Assembly (NCBI GenBank): GCA_034336665.1
Contig: CM067565.1
Location: 85,066,858 to 85,130,857, forward strand
DNA length: 64,000 nucleotides
Direction: 5' to 3'
Source of the DNA: Luscinia megarhynchos
Taxonomy: Eukaryota; Chordata; Aves; Passeriformes; Turdidae
Every line of letters starts with the position of its first letter. The first letter of the stretch is position 1. Below the pieces are notes generated by a model. It saw only the letters and a program-made list of their open reading frames with translations, had not been told where the DNA came from and searched no databases. This document shows, one piece after another, positions 12,086 to 25,700 of this stretch. A program made the position numbers and the translations under genes.

Positions 12086-15000
12086 ATTCCAGCTCCTCTC
12101 TAACAGCAAGGAGGATGCTGTGGGTGCTTTGCATGTTCTGAGGAGTGTAATGTTAATTTTGCTTATTTTCACCAATGTGTCCCAGGTGCTCAGGTGTGCT
12201 GCTTGTCACCCTGAGCATGGTAGAAACAGGTGAGGAAAGAGGGTGTCAGTAAAGGCAGGTGGCAGAATTTCTGCCCCACTGGTTTTATGGAGCAATTTGT
12301 CTGTTGCAGACTTTGGTGCAGTTCTGCTAGTTGAATATAGAGTTGCTGTTTGTCTCGGATGCTTTTGCTCCATTTGGGACTGACTTAAAGGCCTGTGCAG
12401 CACTTGTTAGCAGTCATGAGTAGCCAGCTTCTAGGTGTAATGTATATACTCTGGGTTTGAGGGAGTGGGGAGAAGAGGCTTTCAGGTCTTCTGAGACCAC
12501 TTTTTAGATTAATATAGGCTACTGCTGGAAAAAAATTATTTTATATTTTGTGTCCTGCCTGCTGCCTTCAGCTTTATAAACTTCTTTGTAGGTCTTACAG
12601 AATGAGGTGGGTTCTCACTTGCATTACAGTACTGAGGATGACTCTCCAAAGTACAATACCAAGGTGTAAAAAGTGTTTGTGTATACAAGTTGCTTCCTCT
12701 CAGTGGGAACTGGATAAGTGTTTGAACCTGGAATACCACTGGTCATAGCCAGGTCTGGACTTGGGCTCCTTCAAAGAGCCTCACACCTTAAAGCCTAGTG
12801 CTCTCTGTCATCCTCCATTTTCTTTCCCGAGATCCATTTAACATAAATTACAGTAATGTTTCTGAATTATCTTTTTGTCTGTGCTTGGCTTTGACATGTG
12901 TTGCGTGTTTAAAAGCAAGATACTACCTTTCTGCAAAAATGCACCTGCCTGCATAAACACCTGTGTTCTTGGCTTTTCTCTTCAAAAATAAGGTGTCTGT
13001 AGTGCAGTGGTTAGGGTAATTAGGTTAGAGCACTTCTGGGATTCCCTACTTGTTTGAAGCTTGGGAACTCAAATTGCTTGGCACTTCATGGACTCAAATC
13101 CTTCCAAGCAACTTGAAATGTGTGGTTTGGATGTGTGGTTTTGAAATGGGGATTTGGATTCTTAAAAGCCATGAGATCCTGAGATATGTTGTTACTTTAT
13201 TACTGCACAGAGAATTTTAAAGTCTTGCCTTGATGCTTTTGTCCAAGGACCTTACTATGTAGTACTGAGGCTAACTATCACTGAAACCAGGGAAAGTCAT
13301 TCTGTTAACCTCAGTGGTAGCTGGCTTAGCTCTTCTGGCTTGTAAAAGCACTCAAGAGGATTATCACTGTAGAGACCAATGGCATATTGTACCTATAAAA
13401 ATCTCATTTCAGACACAAAACTTTTTGTGTCTACAAACTGGGCACCACCTTAGATAAAAGTTGTTTGGTGTTTTCCGTGGTGATGTTCTCTTGCGGCAAA
13501 GGTGGAGTTCATTGCAGCAAAGGAATATTTGTTTGTTTGGAGGATTTTTAGTTCCTCAGTGATAGAAGCAAGAATGCAACCTTGAAATCACATGAAAGAA
13601 GTTCAATTTTCATTAAGATATCTCCCCCCTGCATTTTTTTTTTTTTTTAATTCTGGCCTTGAAAGTTTCACTGCTATCTGAAACTCCTGATATCCACATG
13701 GGTCAACCTCACTGGAGAAAAAAACATGGATATGTGACTTTTTTCACTATCTTAGTGAAAATAAAGAAATTGGTCTTCATTGAAATTGCTCACCAGCATG
13801 AATAAAGATGTGAATGCTTTAGGGAGAGAGGTAGAGAAAGAGTATGAGGTGCATCTCTTAGATGATAAGGGTGATTCTGGTTGAAGGAACAAAATTCACT
13901 GGACTCCAGTTTCTCTGACTGGTGAACCTGTCTGTGGGCTTTGCCACCTGCAGGGCAAGAGAGATGAATCTCACAGGTGTTATGTGATGGTGTGCAGCTG
14001 GACTAAGGGTCTTAGCAGGAGGTTCATGGACATGAATCAGGTTACTTAAATAATCTGAAGTAGTGCCATGCTCACAGCTGTTCCTCCATCCCTGCTTGGG
14101 TAAGCACTTCTCCAGTGCTCCTGAGGGACAGCCTGTGTCTGTCCCCAGTGCACTGCTGCTCTGCATGGCTCCATCACAAGCACCACTGCCTCTGGTACCC
14201 AGAGCCCTGGGAGTGTCAGCAGTTGGCTCTACCTTCAACATTCCTGTAAGTAGAGGTAAATGGCTTATACAACTTGGGCTATTTCCAGCTAGGAAATAAT
14301 ACTTTTGTCTTCTGAGTGTAATCACCCAATGTGTGGTGTCTCCACAGGGCCTGAAGACCACCATCAGTCAGTTGGTGCTTTGGATGAAGTATCAGTATTA
14401 AAAGGATGAGTCTAAACCTTTGGAGGTGTATGAAGTGGTGAGAATTAGTGGAAAGGTTTGCACCTTTCTGAAGCAAGTCCATTCACTGGCAAGAAAGAAG
14501 AAACTGGACTGTATTTGGGGGCTGGCATCATGGCTTTAATGAGAAGTAGAAAAGGCTCTGGTCTGGTGTCATTTTCTCTCCCCAGTTGTTTAGGTAGTCA
14601 AGCCTCTGCTCAGAAGAAAAATGGACAGTAGGGTTGACATAGCCTAGCTAGCTCCTAGTGACTTAAAACCAATCAAACAAAAAAGTCTCAGAGAACCTTT
14701 GTCTTTGAGGAGGTATGTTACATAACTTGCAAATTTTTAAATAATCATTTTTACTATGCTGGTGTTTGATCTTGCAGAATCTTGTGATTGTATCACACAA
14801 TGACCTTGCTGCTGGTGAACTTGCAAGCAAAGTGAGTTGGCTTTTATAAAACTGATGATGAGTTTAAAGACGAGCAATATTTATGAGCCATATTTGTTGG
14901 ACTAAGTCCATGTGTGGAGCACTGTTCCTATGTTACAGCATCTGTCAAATGGAAATATCTCCCTTCTTTTGAAACTTGCAGCAGGCCAATTTGTAAGTTT

Positions 15001-18000
15001 TGACTTATATCCAAGATTTTTTGATGGATGGTGGTATTTAAACATCAAGTTTCTTAGATACATACATTAAAATGTGGCAGAAAGCAGATGTAACTGTAAT
15101 GCTTTCTGTGAATCATCCCTAGTGTGAGACTGCCCTCTCTTGGAGGCCATCAGTTGCTTTTACATTTTTTTTCTCTCTCTCTCTCTCCCCCTTTTTGTTT
15201 TTTCCTTCCCCAGAGTGCAGGCTTGGTTCTCCTTCTGGAGAAATCACTAGAAAATTTCCAAATAATTCAAGACACTTGCTGCTATATTCACCCCAGAGTA
15301 GACAACTGTCTTCTAGGTGTTGGGGTGTTTTATTTAACTTTTTCTCTTCCTTTAGAAGCAAGGGAAATTGATGGAAGATTAGAAATGAATTAGCCTTTCA
15401 AAGCATTTGTTTTGAATCTATCAAGGGTAGAGTTCCAAGAGCCAAAGGGATGCAGATGACCAAACCTTGATGAACTTTGGTAGGGATTTCAATGTCATAG
15501 GATGTTAATGCCCTAGGAAATCTTGCTCTGTGTTAGTATGTAGTGTCCTGAATCTTCTAGCTGATCATGTGTGATGATTTTGAATTGCATTCTACTTAAA
15601 TGTTTCAACGTCTTTTTAGTAATATGACCAGGGTAACAAGAAGGTATAAGGACTAAAATTTTTCTTTAGCTAAAATAATACTGAAATGTTTGTTTAAATT
15701 TATCTAGGTTGACAAATTGGTGTAGACCTGTTTATCCAGCCTCATTCTGGTGCCTAAACCAAAAAATATATATTTGTCAGTCAAGGTTTTAAAAAAAATA
15801 AATTTCCCAGGTGATTTAACATGACACAAACTTGGTGTGGCTGAGAACACTCTGCTATCCTGCTGTTAAAGCCAGACTTGACAAATTTTGGTGAGTAGCT
15901 TACTATTTGTTCTAGGGAGAAGACAATTTTGAATTTTTCTACTGGCCTAGGAGCAAATCCATTTTACTTTACTACAATACTCCCCTGAAGCCTAATTTTT
16001 ACCTAATTTCATGGGGTATGCTGAGGCCAGAGGAGAGATTCTTGATGTTCTGATTCATGTTCCTGACCAAACCAACATGTCCTTGACATTGAGACTAAAC
16101 CAACAGGCAGAAGATAGTCAGACTTGTAGGAGGGAAGCAGTCCAGACAGGGCTGAAGGCAGCTCAAGGAGGCTCTATTTGTTTTTACTTCCCTTGTTTTC
16201 AGGGGCATCTTCTCAGAGTGAACCTACCTGCTTTCAGGTTGAAGACTTCAAGGGACCAAATTAGTTTTTGGTTTGTCTGGGGTCGCATTATTGAGCACTT
16301 CCTAATAAAATATTGAAACTTTGGATTACACTAGATCTTGTGTCTTTGCTGTACAAAGATTCACTCAAGCCTTTAGCTGTCTCATATTCCCAATAGTGTT
16401 CTTCAGCTCGCTGAAGTGGTGTGTTTTGCTGGTTTTGCTGCATCAATTCCAATGGAGAAAATGTTTTAGCTTTTCCCAGGAGAAAAAGGAAATAAATTAA
16501 AACTTGTTGGCTCACCAAGATCATTGCAGCCTTCAAAGACATCCAACTTATAACAGAGTATTCTGAATGTCTGTGTCTATGAAGACTAACTTTTCAAGGA
16601 TAACATAAATTATCTTCTGTCTTCTTCCTGTGCAATTAACAACTCCTCTATCTATTAAGACAAGAAAATGCGTGATTTTTTTTCTTTTATCACCACAAGT
16701 GGATGTCTGAGAACATTCTCCTATGGTGGTGAGGGCATGTTCCTTCCAGAGCCTGTAGGGGGTGGAAAATTATTTTGGCCTCAAACCTTAATACAGAGGT
16801 GCTGAATAAGTAGCAACTCTAATAGCAGGAGTTCTAAGAACATACTTCCCTAAGTTGCTTTAAACTTTCAGCTCTGGTGGAACAAATCTTCGAAGTTCAG
16901 TTGTTCTCCTGAACGCTGACTAACATCAAAATTGGAACAAGTGCTGTTCTGACTGGATACAATCTAGAATAGCTGCTGGAAAATTTGCTTTGGCTTTGAA
17001 TTTATGTGTGCTTCAGTTGCTTGTAGCCACTATGGTATTTCAGCATAGGAAATGGAAATAAGTAGTCAGTCAGTTTTTGGTAGTATTTAACACATCTCAC
17101 TGCATTTTGAAGACTAGGACAGCATGTAACGATTTCTATAGAGATATCTTGTGTTCTTCTGATGTTTCCAGATCTGGGGCTTGTGGCTTCTAACCAGTGA
17201 ACTCTCAGCATGTTTCATGTGAGACAAAAATTTAAACTTTCTCTTGTCTCCCCTTTCTTTCTGGAGAGGAAAATCATCAACACAGGAAGACCAGGGTATC
17301 TTTCAGCTCCCACTCCGCTGATATGCTGGGGCTGGTGCAGTTGCATCAAAATTCTTTTTCCTCCAATGCCCTCCTCAACTTGGGGACAAGGAGCAGAATG
17401 GAGAGGACAAGAAGGTAGCAGCCTAGTAGGGGCAGCATCTGGGAAAGATTGCTCTGGGAGACAGATCAGGTGACAGTATTGTGCCTTATTCCCTTTGGTA
17501 GTACAAGGACAACGCATAGGTGCTTTTCACTTTCTGAAAGGCAATGCCCTTTCATTCTCCTGAATGGAGGAGAATGGTGATAGAAGAGAGCGTTTTACAG
17601 GGTTGGAAGGTTGTTTAGTTGGAGGGCAGACTCCTGTGAAATGTACTCTTTGGCATCACTGCCCCCAGGGGCTGTACAGAAGATTCCTGCTGTGATTTGA
17701 GACTGCAGGGTTCCCTGTTCCAGAGAGCAAGTGAGGCAGAGGCAGTGCCAGACCGTTTTTTATAAAAACAGAAAAAGGCAGGTCAGGAGAGGGATTTGAG
17801 TGGGGCACAGCTTCAAGTTATGCTGTGAGATAAAATGTGACACCTCCTGGTATCTATTGGTATGGTTTAGCTCTGGTTGCAGTCTGTCCCTCTGTGAGGT
17901 ATTCAGGCTCTTTCCTTTTCCTACATATTGTCAGGAGTCTTACAAGAACCTAATATCCCTGAAGTGTCTGTCAAACTGGGATTGGAACTGGACAGATTTT

Positions 18001-20229
18001 TATTTTAAAAGGGAAAATAAAACCCAAAGCCTCTCTGTCAAGAGAGCCAAGAAGGGCAGAAGAAATTACTGAATAATCTGCTTCTATTTCCAAGATATAG
18101 TAAGATTATTTTTTTTAACACCACCTTTTTTTTTTCTTTTATTTTTTAAACCTAGTGACTTCTTTTGATGTCAGACTGCAGATAAAACATATCCAAAAAT
18201 CCTAAGGCAGTGTCTTTAACAACGTTTCACGCATGATCCAAAAACACATGTGAAGAGTGGAAGGTATTTAGTTTTCTCCCTGTGGGCTTGGTCCCTGTGC
18301 ATGAACAAGTCAATCACCAAAAGAGCAGCAGAGTCAATGACGTTTTAATCCCATTGATCTGTGGTCTATTTTGCTTCTTGCTTACCTACCGTAATGACCC
18401 CTGTGTTTGTGTGTCTGGGGTCAGCACTGGGGTAAAACAGTATTTACAGTGGCTATTGGAGAGCCACATCCAGGCTGGCTGACAGGCTGCTTCCAGCCAA
18501 AAAGAGTCCTAGCTAAGTTCCTCCTTTGCTCTCCCCAAATGAAGCATGAATCTGGATGTACCTCATTTTCTCAAGTGCTAATTCTCAGGAAGAGAGTTGG
18601 GGTTTTGGGATCTGAGGTATTTCCTCTTCTGTGAAATCTGATTGAGATCTGCTAGCTCAAATGGTATGAATCATTAGTGATTTTGACATTTGAAAATCCA
18701 AGCAGCAGAGATGAACAGACCTGAACAAAATATATCTTGCTTTTTTGGAAACAAAGAGCTCGAACATCCTCTTGTAAATTTTCTTTTTTTAGTTTTACTG
18801 GAAGTTGAGAAATTAAAGCCATTTGACTCTGACATACACGCAAATGCAGATCCAAGCTTGGAAATTTATGGGAAAGGTGGAGCATCCTCTTTCATGGTGT
18901 CTGAAGTTGTTCCCCAAAAGGTGGCAGTCTCTGCTAACAGGAATGTATCTCTCGCTGGCAGATGGATGCTTTTCCTTAAGGTTCATTCAGTTCAACGTTC
19001 TGTATTGGTCGGGTTTTTTTCCCTTCCCCTCCTCCCTCCATAACCTTTATCTTTCAAACGAGACCAGCAGCCTGTATATTTGACAAATATTTGTCTAGCA
19101 CTGTAAATGCACACAGACTTTAAAATGACCTTTGAGTTAAAACAGAGCAGATTCCCACACGAAAAGGAATTAGTTTTAGTTAGGTTTTTTCCCCTAAGCT
19201 GTGTAAACAAAAATTATTAGAATGCATGCTATGAATGCTTCATCTCTGCATCTGTGGCTGGGCTTCCACAGCTTTTTAAAATGTCATCACAACTACAACC
19301 ATTCCCTGAAAAAACATGCCAAAGGCCTGGACCTGTACTCTCCAGTTATAAGAAAGGCTTCCTGGTTTATTAGCTTGGGGTGAGATCTGAAGGACTTGAA
19401 ACTGTCCATGTGTTGTAATTCAGACCCTGTGGAGCTGGGACTCTTTGCTTACTGATGTTTTTCTAGTAGAGCTGTATTTACTTGTCAGCCTGGACTCTAG
19501 CTCTCCACAAGCACAGTTTTTCCTGAACCATTGCTGAGTCTGACAGCAGCAACAAGCCTGTGGATCTTCCTGCAAGATCCAGCCAGTGGTCATTATGGGA
19601 CAAGGAGAAATGCATTTCATACTCTGATGTTTCCACTTCCTAACACACATGACTGAAGAGCTCAGTGAACATAAGGAATGGAATGGAAAATGTCTCCAGA
19701 AACAGATAATTCTATTCTTCCATTTGGGGCCAGAAACCCAAGTTTATCTCTTGGGACACTCAAAAGCATGTGATGGTTATTCCTTAAAAACAAATAGAAA
19801 AACAGACTTTCCAGAATGGATCTTTTGCACTCAGGAGCCTGACATTATATTTTAGGCCCTTTGTAAATGTAGGATTACACTAACAAGCATATTATAGAGT
19901 CACTTTCACTGGGACTGAGCTTTCTACTGTGCAGGCACTCTAAAGTAGCTTTCTCTTTACTGTGTGACAATTTCTAGGTTGGTTTGGTTCAACTAAAAGG
20001 ATCTTGATTAATAATAATATCTATAATTATTTAAACTAGCATGGTACCATTAGAAATTCAACTAATCTATTTATATCATTGAGCCTTTCTTGGATTGTCT
20101 TCTCTCCTTTAAAAAAGAAATTAATTGGTTAAAAAATATGACTCAGCCTCACTAAAAATTATATGACTTGGAATGAAAACCTGTAATTCCTGGAAATTTT
20201 GGTGTTTTTAGGGGTTTTTTGTTTGGTTG
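12086..20229. other. Intergenic or intronic DNA, no gene recognised
   Basis: AT-rich sequence to the right of the CpG island. It holds a 15-base T run (13,634-13,648), a CT-rich tract at about 15,167-15,213 that ends in CAG and resembles a strong 3' splice site, and T-rich patches near 18,108-18,148. No protein domain was recognised. It may be intron of the putative CpG-island transcript. Confidence 0.6.
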
Positions 20230-20257
20230 TTTTTTTTTTTTTTTTTTTTTTTTTTTT
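20230..20257. repeat. 28-base T homopolymer
   Basis: An uninterrupted T28 on the plus strand (A28 on the minus). On the minus strand an AATAAA lies 31 bases before the A run, the spacing expected of a polyadenylated RNA copied into DNA. Confidence 0.95.
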
Positions 20258-21354
20258 GCACAGAGGGAATTTGGGAGTGTGGTATGAGTTTATTTTTTAA
20301 GAATGCATTTATTTATTTGCCAGACTTTGAGGAAGTGGTGAGTGCAAAACTCAGCTTGCCTTACTACTGATCTGTAGAAGGGCCTTTGGTTCCACTGTTG
20401 CCTGCATTAAGGCTTCACAAAATGGGTTAAGTAGTCAAAGCCAACAGCACAGAAAATATCTAAGGGCATCTGATCCACATCAAGAAAGGTAGATCAGAGC
20501 TAGAGAAGATTCAGATCACCAACAGTAATTGTCAAAGGCAATCAAACACCTTCGTACAGCAAATAGACTTGGGACTTCCTTTCTTGGGAAAGAAGCTACT
20601 GAGAAAGGATGGACAAGAGTCATTTGATGCCACAAGGAAGAAGATGAAAAGGGATTTTCTTGCTGCTGTTTATAATCAGAGATCCAGGGAATGTGAAAAA
20701 TTTCAGTGGGTTTGGGATTTAAAGCAAGGGAATGTGGTTTGTAATGTCATCTAAGTCGTTGTGCAGAGGCTAGAGGTAAGAGAACTTCACATGGGTTCAG
20801 GAGTGTGGGATTCAGGAGTCTCACAGGAGGTCTGTGAATTGTGCTGATCCTGGCAGAGTAATCTGCTGAGGTGTTGCCACATGCTTGCACTAGTCTTGTT
20901 TTTTTCCCCCCATCATCTGGTATTTGCCAGTGTCAGAAACAGATTAACCCAGGCTGCAGAGACTGATGTGACCAAAAGATGGGCCCATCTGCTGTGTGTG
21001 TCGCTGATTTTTAAATGCTGCAATAACTAAATTTCATGTGGCTAAGAATCAGTTTGAAAGTCAAATCTTTAAAGGTTCTTTGTCTTTAGGCAATCATGAC
21101 TTCTAAGTAACTTTTCTCCTTTCAAAGAAATATTTCACAGCTGTAGAAGATAATCAGATGATCTGGATTATTTCACAATCAATGGAGAATTTGCTTCCAT
21201 TTTTTTTACTCTTTCCCCTCTTGGCTTGGCACACTGCAGCTTCTCACTAGGGGCCAGATTCTGGGAGATGAATATTCTAACTTCCACAGAAAGTTTCCTG
21301 GAGGCATTTGGCAGAGGAAAAAAATCCTCAATTTTTTTCTATTACAGAAATGTT

Positions 21355-21470
21355 TCCTTATTTTTTCTTTTTTTTTTTTTATTTTATTTTATTTTATTTT
21401 TTCATTTGTTTGTTTTTTGGTTTTTGTTTGGGGTTTTTTTTATTTGTTTTTTGGGGGGGAAGCTGTTGGT
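21355..21470. repeat. T-rich low-complexity region with TTTTA repeats
   Basis: About 115 bp made almost entirely of T with interspersed A and G, including four consecutive TTTTA-type units near 21,377-21,400. The Phe-rich open frames across it are artefacts of composition. Confidence 0.9.
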
Positions 21471-22039
21471 TTGTTTCCCCTCTCTCTTCTCTTTTTCTGA
21501 CTGATCACATTCTAGAACATTTACTTTGTTCATATCTGTGTTTCACCAAAAACAAGGAAAATAAGAAACACAACAGAGAAAACCTCCAAACCTTATAGCT
21601 TGTTCCTCCCCTCTGGACAGAAGTACCATGACCACATTGGCCCTGCACATGTTGCAGAGATGCTTAAATGCAGACAAGCTGTCACTGTCATGAAAATAAT
21701 TCATAAAGGTGTTTCAATTAAAGTTTTTCAAATCTCTCATTTTCGCTTCTTTCCTCGTTTAAATTTCTTGGGGTTTCTGTCAGCTGACATTGGGAGATGC
21801 ATTGAAACTCTGGAAACCTACTCAGATGCTATCTAAAATTTGCTGGAGGGGTGGAATGGTCAATAGTCTTTGTTCTGGAGATTTTTTTGTGTAAATTGAA
21901 TGAAAATAACCCTTCTTAGAACAATAAATAGTCCAACAGAAAGCTAGTCCAGGCATAACTTATAAGGCATTAATAAACTTACGTAAGTATAACCTTTTGT
22001 TGTTGTTATATTTTTATAATCTACTAGGGAATAAATTTC

Positions 22040-22760
22040 CTAATCAGATAAGGCAAGGAATGAATGTTAAATGCACATTGCTTTAAAATAGACCTGGAGT
22101 TTTAGTTTCTTTGGATCTCTGTTGCAAAGATGTTTGGATCAAAGCTTATTTCTTTAATGACAAATAAATTGCATTAAACACAATTATATGCCTTTCATGA
22201 AGATTCAAAGACAGAGCTTGTCAGCCATGCAAATATTTTGGCATATGCATTACAGGTTTCTTCTGGGCTGGGCAACCTCTAATTTAATTTAAGAAATGAG
22301 TGGGGGAGAATCATATTTATAATAATAAAATCACTGTTTCAGAAGAAAAGGATAGGAGCCTGTTTACTGCCTTCAGTGGGCTTTAGATCAGAAGCAAAAT
22401 TATCAGTTATCTCTAATGCCCTTAAAATTATTGTAATAAACTTCCTTTTCTTCTCTTCAGTATCCACGTGGAAAATCTTGTAATCTCTGCTAATTTTGAG
22501 GCAACAGTTTCCCTGACTTTATTAGAGGCTTTCCAGAACTGTGTTAATGAAACAATGATACATGACAGGTTGGGTGTTATGGTCTAATAATGATCTGCCT
22601 TGGAGGTTAATGGCATTTGGCTCGCAGCCTCCCAGTAATAGGCTGCGTGTGCACTCAGTGCCCAGGTGTAGCGTTATTAATTCACTTTGGTACCCTGCAG
22701 GCCCTACGTGCAGCATCAAAACATTTGGCCCTTCCTTCTTCAGCCCCACAGTAGCCTGGT
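22040..22760. promoter_or_regulatory. Candidate distal regulatory region
   Basis: This block contains an ATGCAAAT octamer (POU-type site) near 22,227, a nearby ATATGCAT, several TAAT homeodomain cores and a TACGTGC hypoxia-response-like site at 22,705-22,711. There is no repeat signature and no coding potential. The call rests on motif content and on how the sequence reads; no alignment was possible. Confidence 0.3.
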
Positions 22761-25700
22761 GTTCGAGGAGAATAGCAAGATTTTGCCAAATGGGAGTAAT
22801 TCATCTCAAAACAGAAATGGGATGAGAGGAGCATTTCCCCTGCTTCTCCCCTAGGCTGCTGTGCCACTTCTGCCTAGGAGAGCTCAGCTTTGACAATTAA
22901 ACCTCAAGGATAAAGGAGCTGAAAGGCCATGGGAAGCAGGTGACAGCAGCCTGCTCCCAGGGCTTGGAGGCTTTATGAGCAAATTTGCTTCAGCCATAGG
23001 GTGGGAATGTACAGGGTGGAGGCAGAAGCAGAATAGCATGAGATGGTAAGAGGCTCCCAGTAACGCTGATGTGGTTGTGGTGGTGCATGGCTGCATGCAC
23101 CAAGGCAGTGTGCATACACAAATGTTACATCTTTTGGTTCTTGTACGACTGTTGTTACTGCAAAGAGAGGTAGCAGCCTTTGAATACTGAATAATATGGA
23201 TGTGTAATTAGCTCAAACCTGGAAGAGAGGGAGGGGGCATTTTGTTTAGCCGAGATATGCTCCCTCTGGACGAGAAAGCAGCCCAGAGAGAGGCTCAAGA
23301 ACAAATTTTATACACAATTTCCCTAGGTTACAATTACACAATTACACCCCCCCCTCCAAATCTTGCTATAGTAGAAACAAGGAAACTGAAATCAAAACAC
23401 CTACTGATTGCATTAGCACAGCCAGACAGTCCTGGGGGTATGAAATAGAGCACCGAGTGCATACGCTGCCGGGTGGGAATGACGCAGACGCTGCTCTTGA
23501 GTGAGACATCACTGCCTGCACTCTGATTTTCTGAGTTACTTAAGGAGCCCGAGCACTGCCCTGCATCTGGTAGAAAAGGGCCAAGAAGAACAAGTACAGG
23601 TTTCATTCTCACCGGATGAATTTTGCTTGTGGGTAAACAGGCCTGGGACCTCACCACTCATTTCAGACAATGTGGCTGTTATCACGTGGAATATGAGGAG
23701 AATGAGTATTTTTGCACTTCAGATGCTTAACTAAGAATAACTTCCAGGGTGACATGTCCCCAGTGTTCACAGGGAAGGGCAAACAATAATGCTGTGCATT
23801 GTGTTTGATGTTTGTCTAGAAGAGTGATTTCTACTTGTGCTGTGATTTTTAGTTTATTAGTGCTTAAAATGGGAGTTTTTAGCAGATGTATAACTAGACT
23901 CTGTGGTGAAGTTGTCCAGTGATTAAAAATAGCTTCTTACGTGGGAGGAGAAACTATGAGCTTACAGTGAAGTACAAATTCTTTAAATGCTATCCAGGAA
24001 AGGATAGACAACTGATTTGGAGTGAAAAAATATTAAAATATCATCACTGTTGTGTAATATGTCCCATCCCAATACTTTCGTCTAAAACTTCAGTTCCTGA
24101 AAAGAGTAAAGACGCTGCTCCTGGGAGGCTGCTGCTGCTCTGTTCTCCAGATGCTCTGATGTCTGAAGGGTGTCTCTGGCTGAGGCTGATGTCTGCAGGC
24201 TAGCTGCGTGGGAGACCAGGTGTGCCGTGGGATGGAGGGGGCTCAGGAAGCCCGAGCGCTATTTCTGGCTCTCTCGAGGTTCTGGCGCATGACCTGGGGA
24301 AAGGCACTCAGCCTCTCCCTGCCTGTGTTTCCTTTCCTGTTTATACAGCCTGCACACCCTTCAGGCAGTCTTCTCTGACTGCTTTCAGTCTACTCCTCAT
24401 CTCTGAAGGAGGGCTATGGCTATGGGCTTAGGAGATATGGAGGTCCTTCATGATCCCAGTCAGGGATTTGCCTGTGAAGGACAAACATATTTACTCTTTC
24501 CTGTGAATAATAGATGGTTCACTCTCTCATGACTCTTCTTTTCCCCAGCTGAATTGCCTCGATCTAAGAGAATTATTAATATAGTAGCCATTGTATATTT
24601 TTTTTAAGTCAGGGTGAACTTAAGAAGGCAAGATGCTGAAACAATAATTTGTTGCATATAGATCCCTCTTGATTATTAGAGTACTTTATAAAACACATCT
24701 GTGGTATGGAGTAGTGACAGCAATTTATGTGCAAGTCATAATAATACAGAAGAGAGCACTATGTTAGGGAAAGATACATCACCAGCCGCCCGAGATAGGT
24801 GAGAGAGCTGCATTCCCAGGCCCAAGCTGCAGCGAGGCTAACAATGTATCCCCAGGCATTAGCAAAGACTGCACACCTTTCCCTTTTCCTGCTGAGCATG
24901 GCAGAGGTCCTCTGCTGAGAAGTGGGGGGAAAAGTACATGTATTTTTGTCCCTGGTCTCCAGTCGCTGACTCCCTTGTATTCTTGCCCCTAGAGACAACT
25001 CCCTGGCTTTTAGGCTGGCTCACATTCTCACCAGGTAGTTCAGCCCAGGCCTTTCTTGTACTAACATGCACCCCTGCATACCTGAGCTCAATCCATGGGA
25101 ACATGGACACTCCAACCCAAGGATCTGACTCCAGTAAGTGTACTCTGATGCCTGTACACACACATGTGCATAATGAATAGAATTTCCCCACCCAGAATAA
25201 AAGTTCGAAATTAATTTGATAAGAAGTCAGGGTGGGTGCAGCCAGACAAGTGTACCAAAGAGCAAACTGGTTACATGTGACCAGTCTTTTATATTCATTT
25301 GTCTCTCTATTTTCTCTGCATCTGTTCATCCCAAATCACCTAAATCCATTCCTTTCTCCACCTCTGGTGCCTTCTCTAACATCCTGTAGAATATCTTCTG
25401 CAATCCCAAATCGCTCTGCACCCTATTCCACAATGTGTCCCCCTCCATCCAAAGGCATTCTAGTGTTGATCTATCTTGATGGGTTTCATGCCTGGACACT
25501 GGGCCTGAAGCCCTGCTGGGACAGCCTGAGGAAGGGTCTAGGTAGTCTCTCTTCTTAATTTGGGTTCCTGCCCTAATACCAATCTATTCTTCTAGTATTG
25601 TGAAGATCTGGCTGTGTTGAGCTCATGCCTCCTGTACTAGCCAGGACTGGGTATTGTTTGGGTTTCCCCTCCTGCCACTATCTCTCTATGCTCATTTGGG

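Noticed and set aside
11657..12175. 172-codon minus-strand and 133-codon plus-strand open frames across the CpG island.
   Set aside because: Several overlapping frames on both strands are open at once, and the peptides are low-complexity Arg/Pro/Ala-rich. This is the effect of high G+C, not evidence of a protein.
13858..14364. 168-codon minus-strand frame.
   Set aside because: No motif, no flanking splice sites consistent with an exon, and other frames are open over part of it. Treated as chance.
15214..15315. A frame after a CT-rich tract contains LLLEKS...IIQDTCCYIHP, faintly like the CC-containing region of a retroviral envelope transmembrane subunit.
   Set aside because: The spacing of cysteines does not fit the usual CX6CC motif, nothing upstream or downstream resembles the rest of an envelope, and there are no LTRs. 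Most likely chance, or a cryptic splice site followed by a short open frame.
21226..21598. Phe-rich open frames resembling transmembrane proteins.
   Set aside because: They are translations of a T-rich low-complexity tract.
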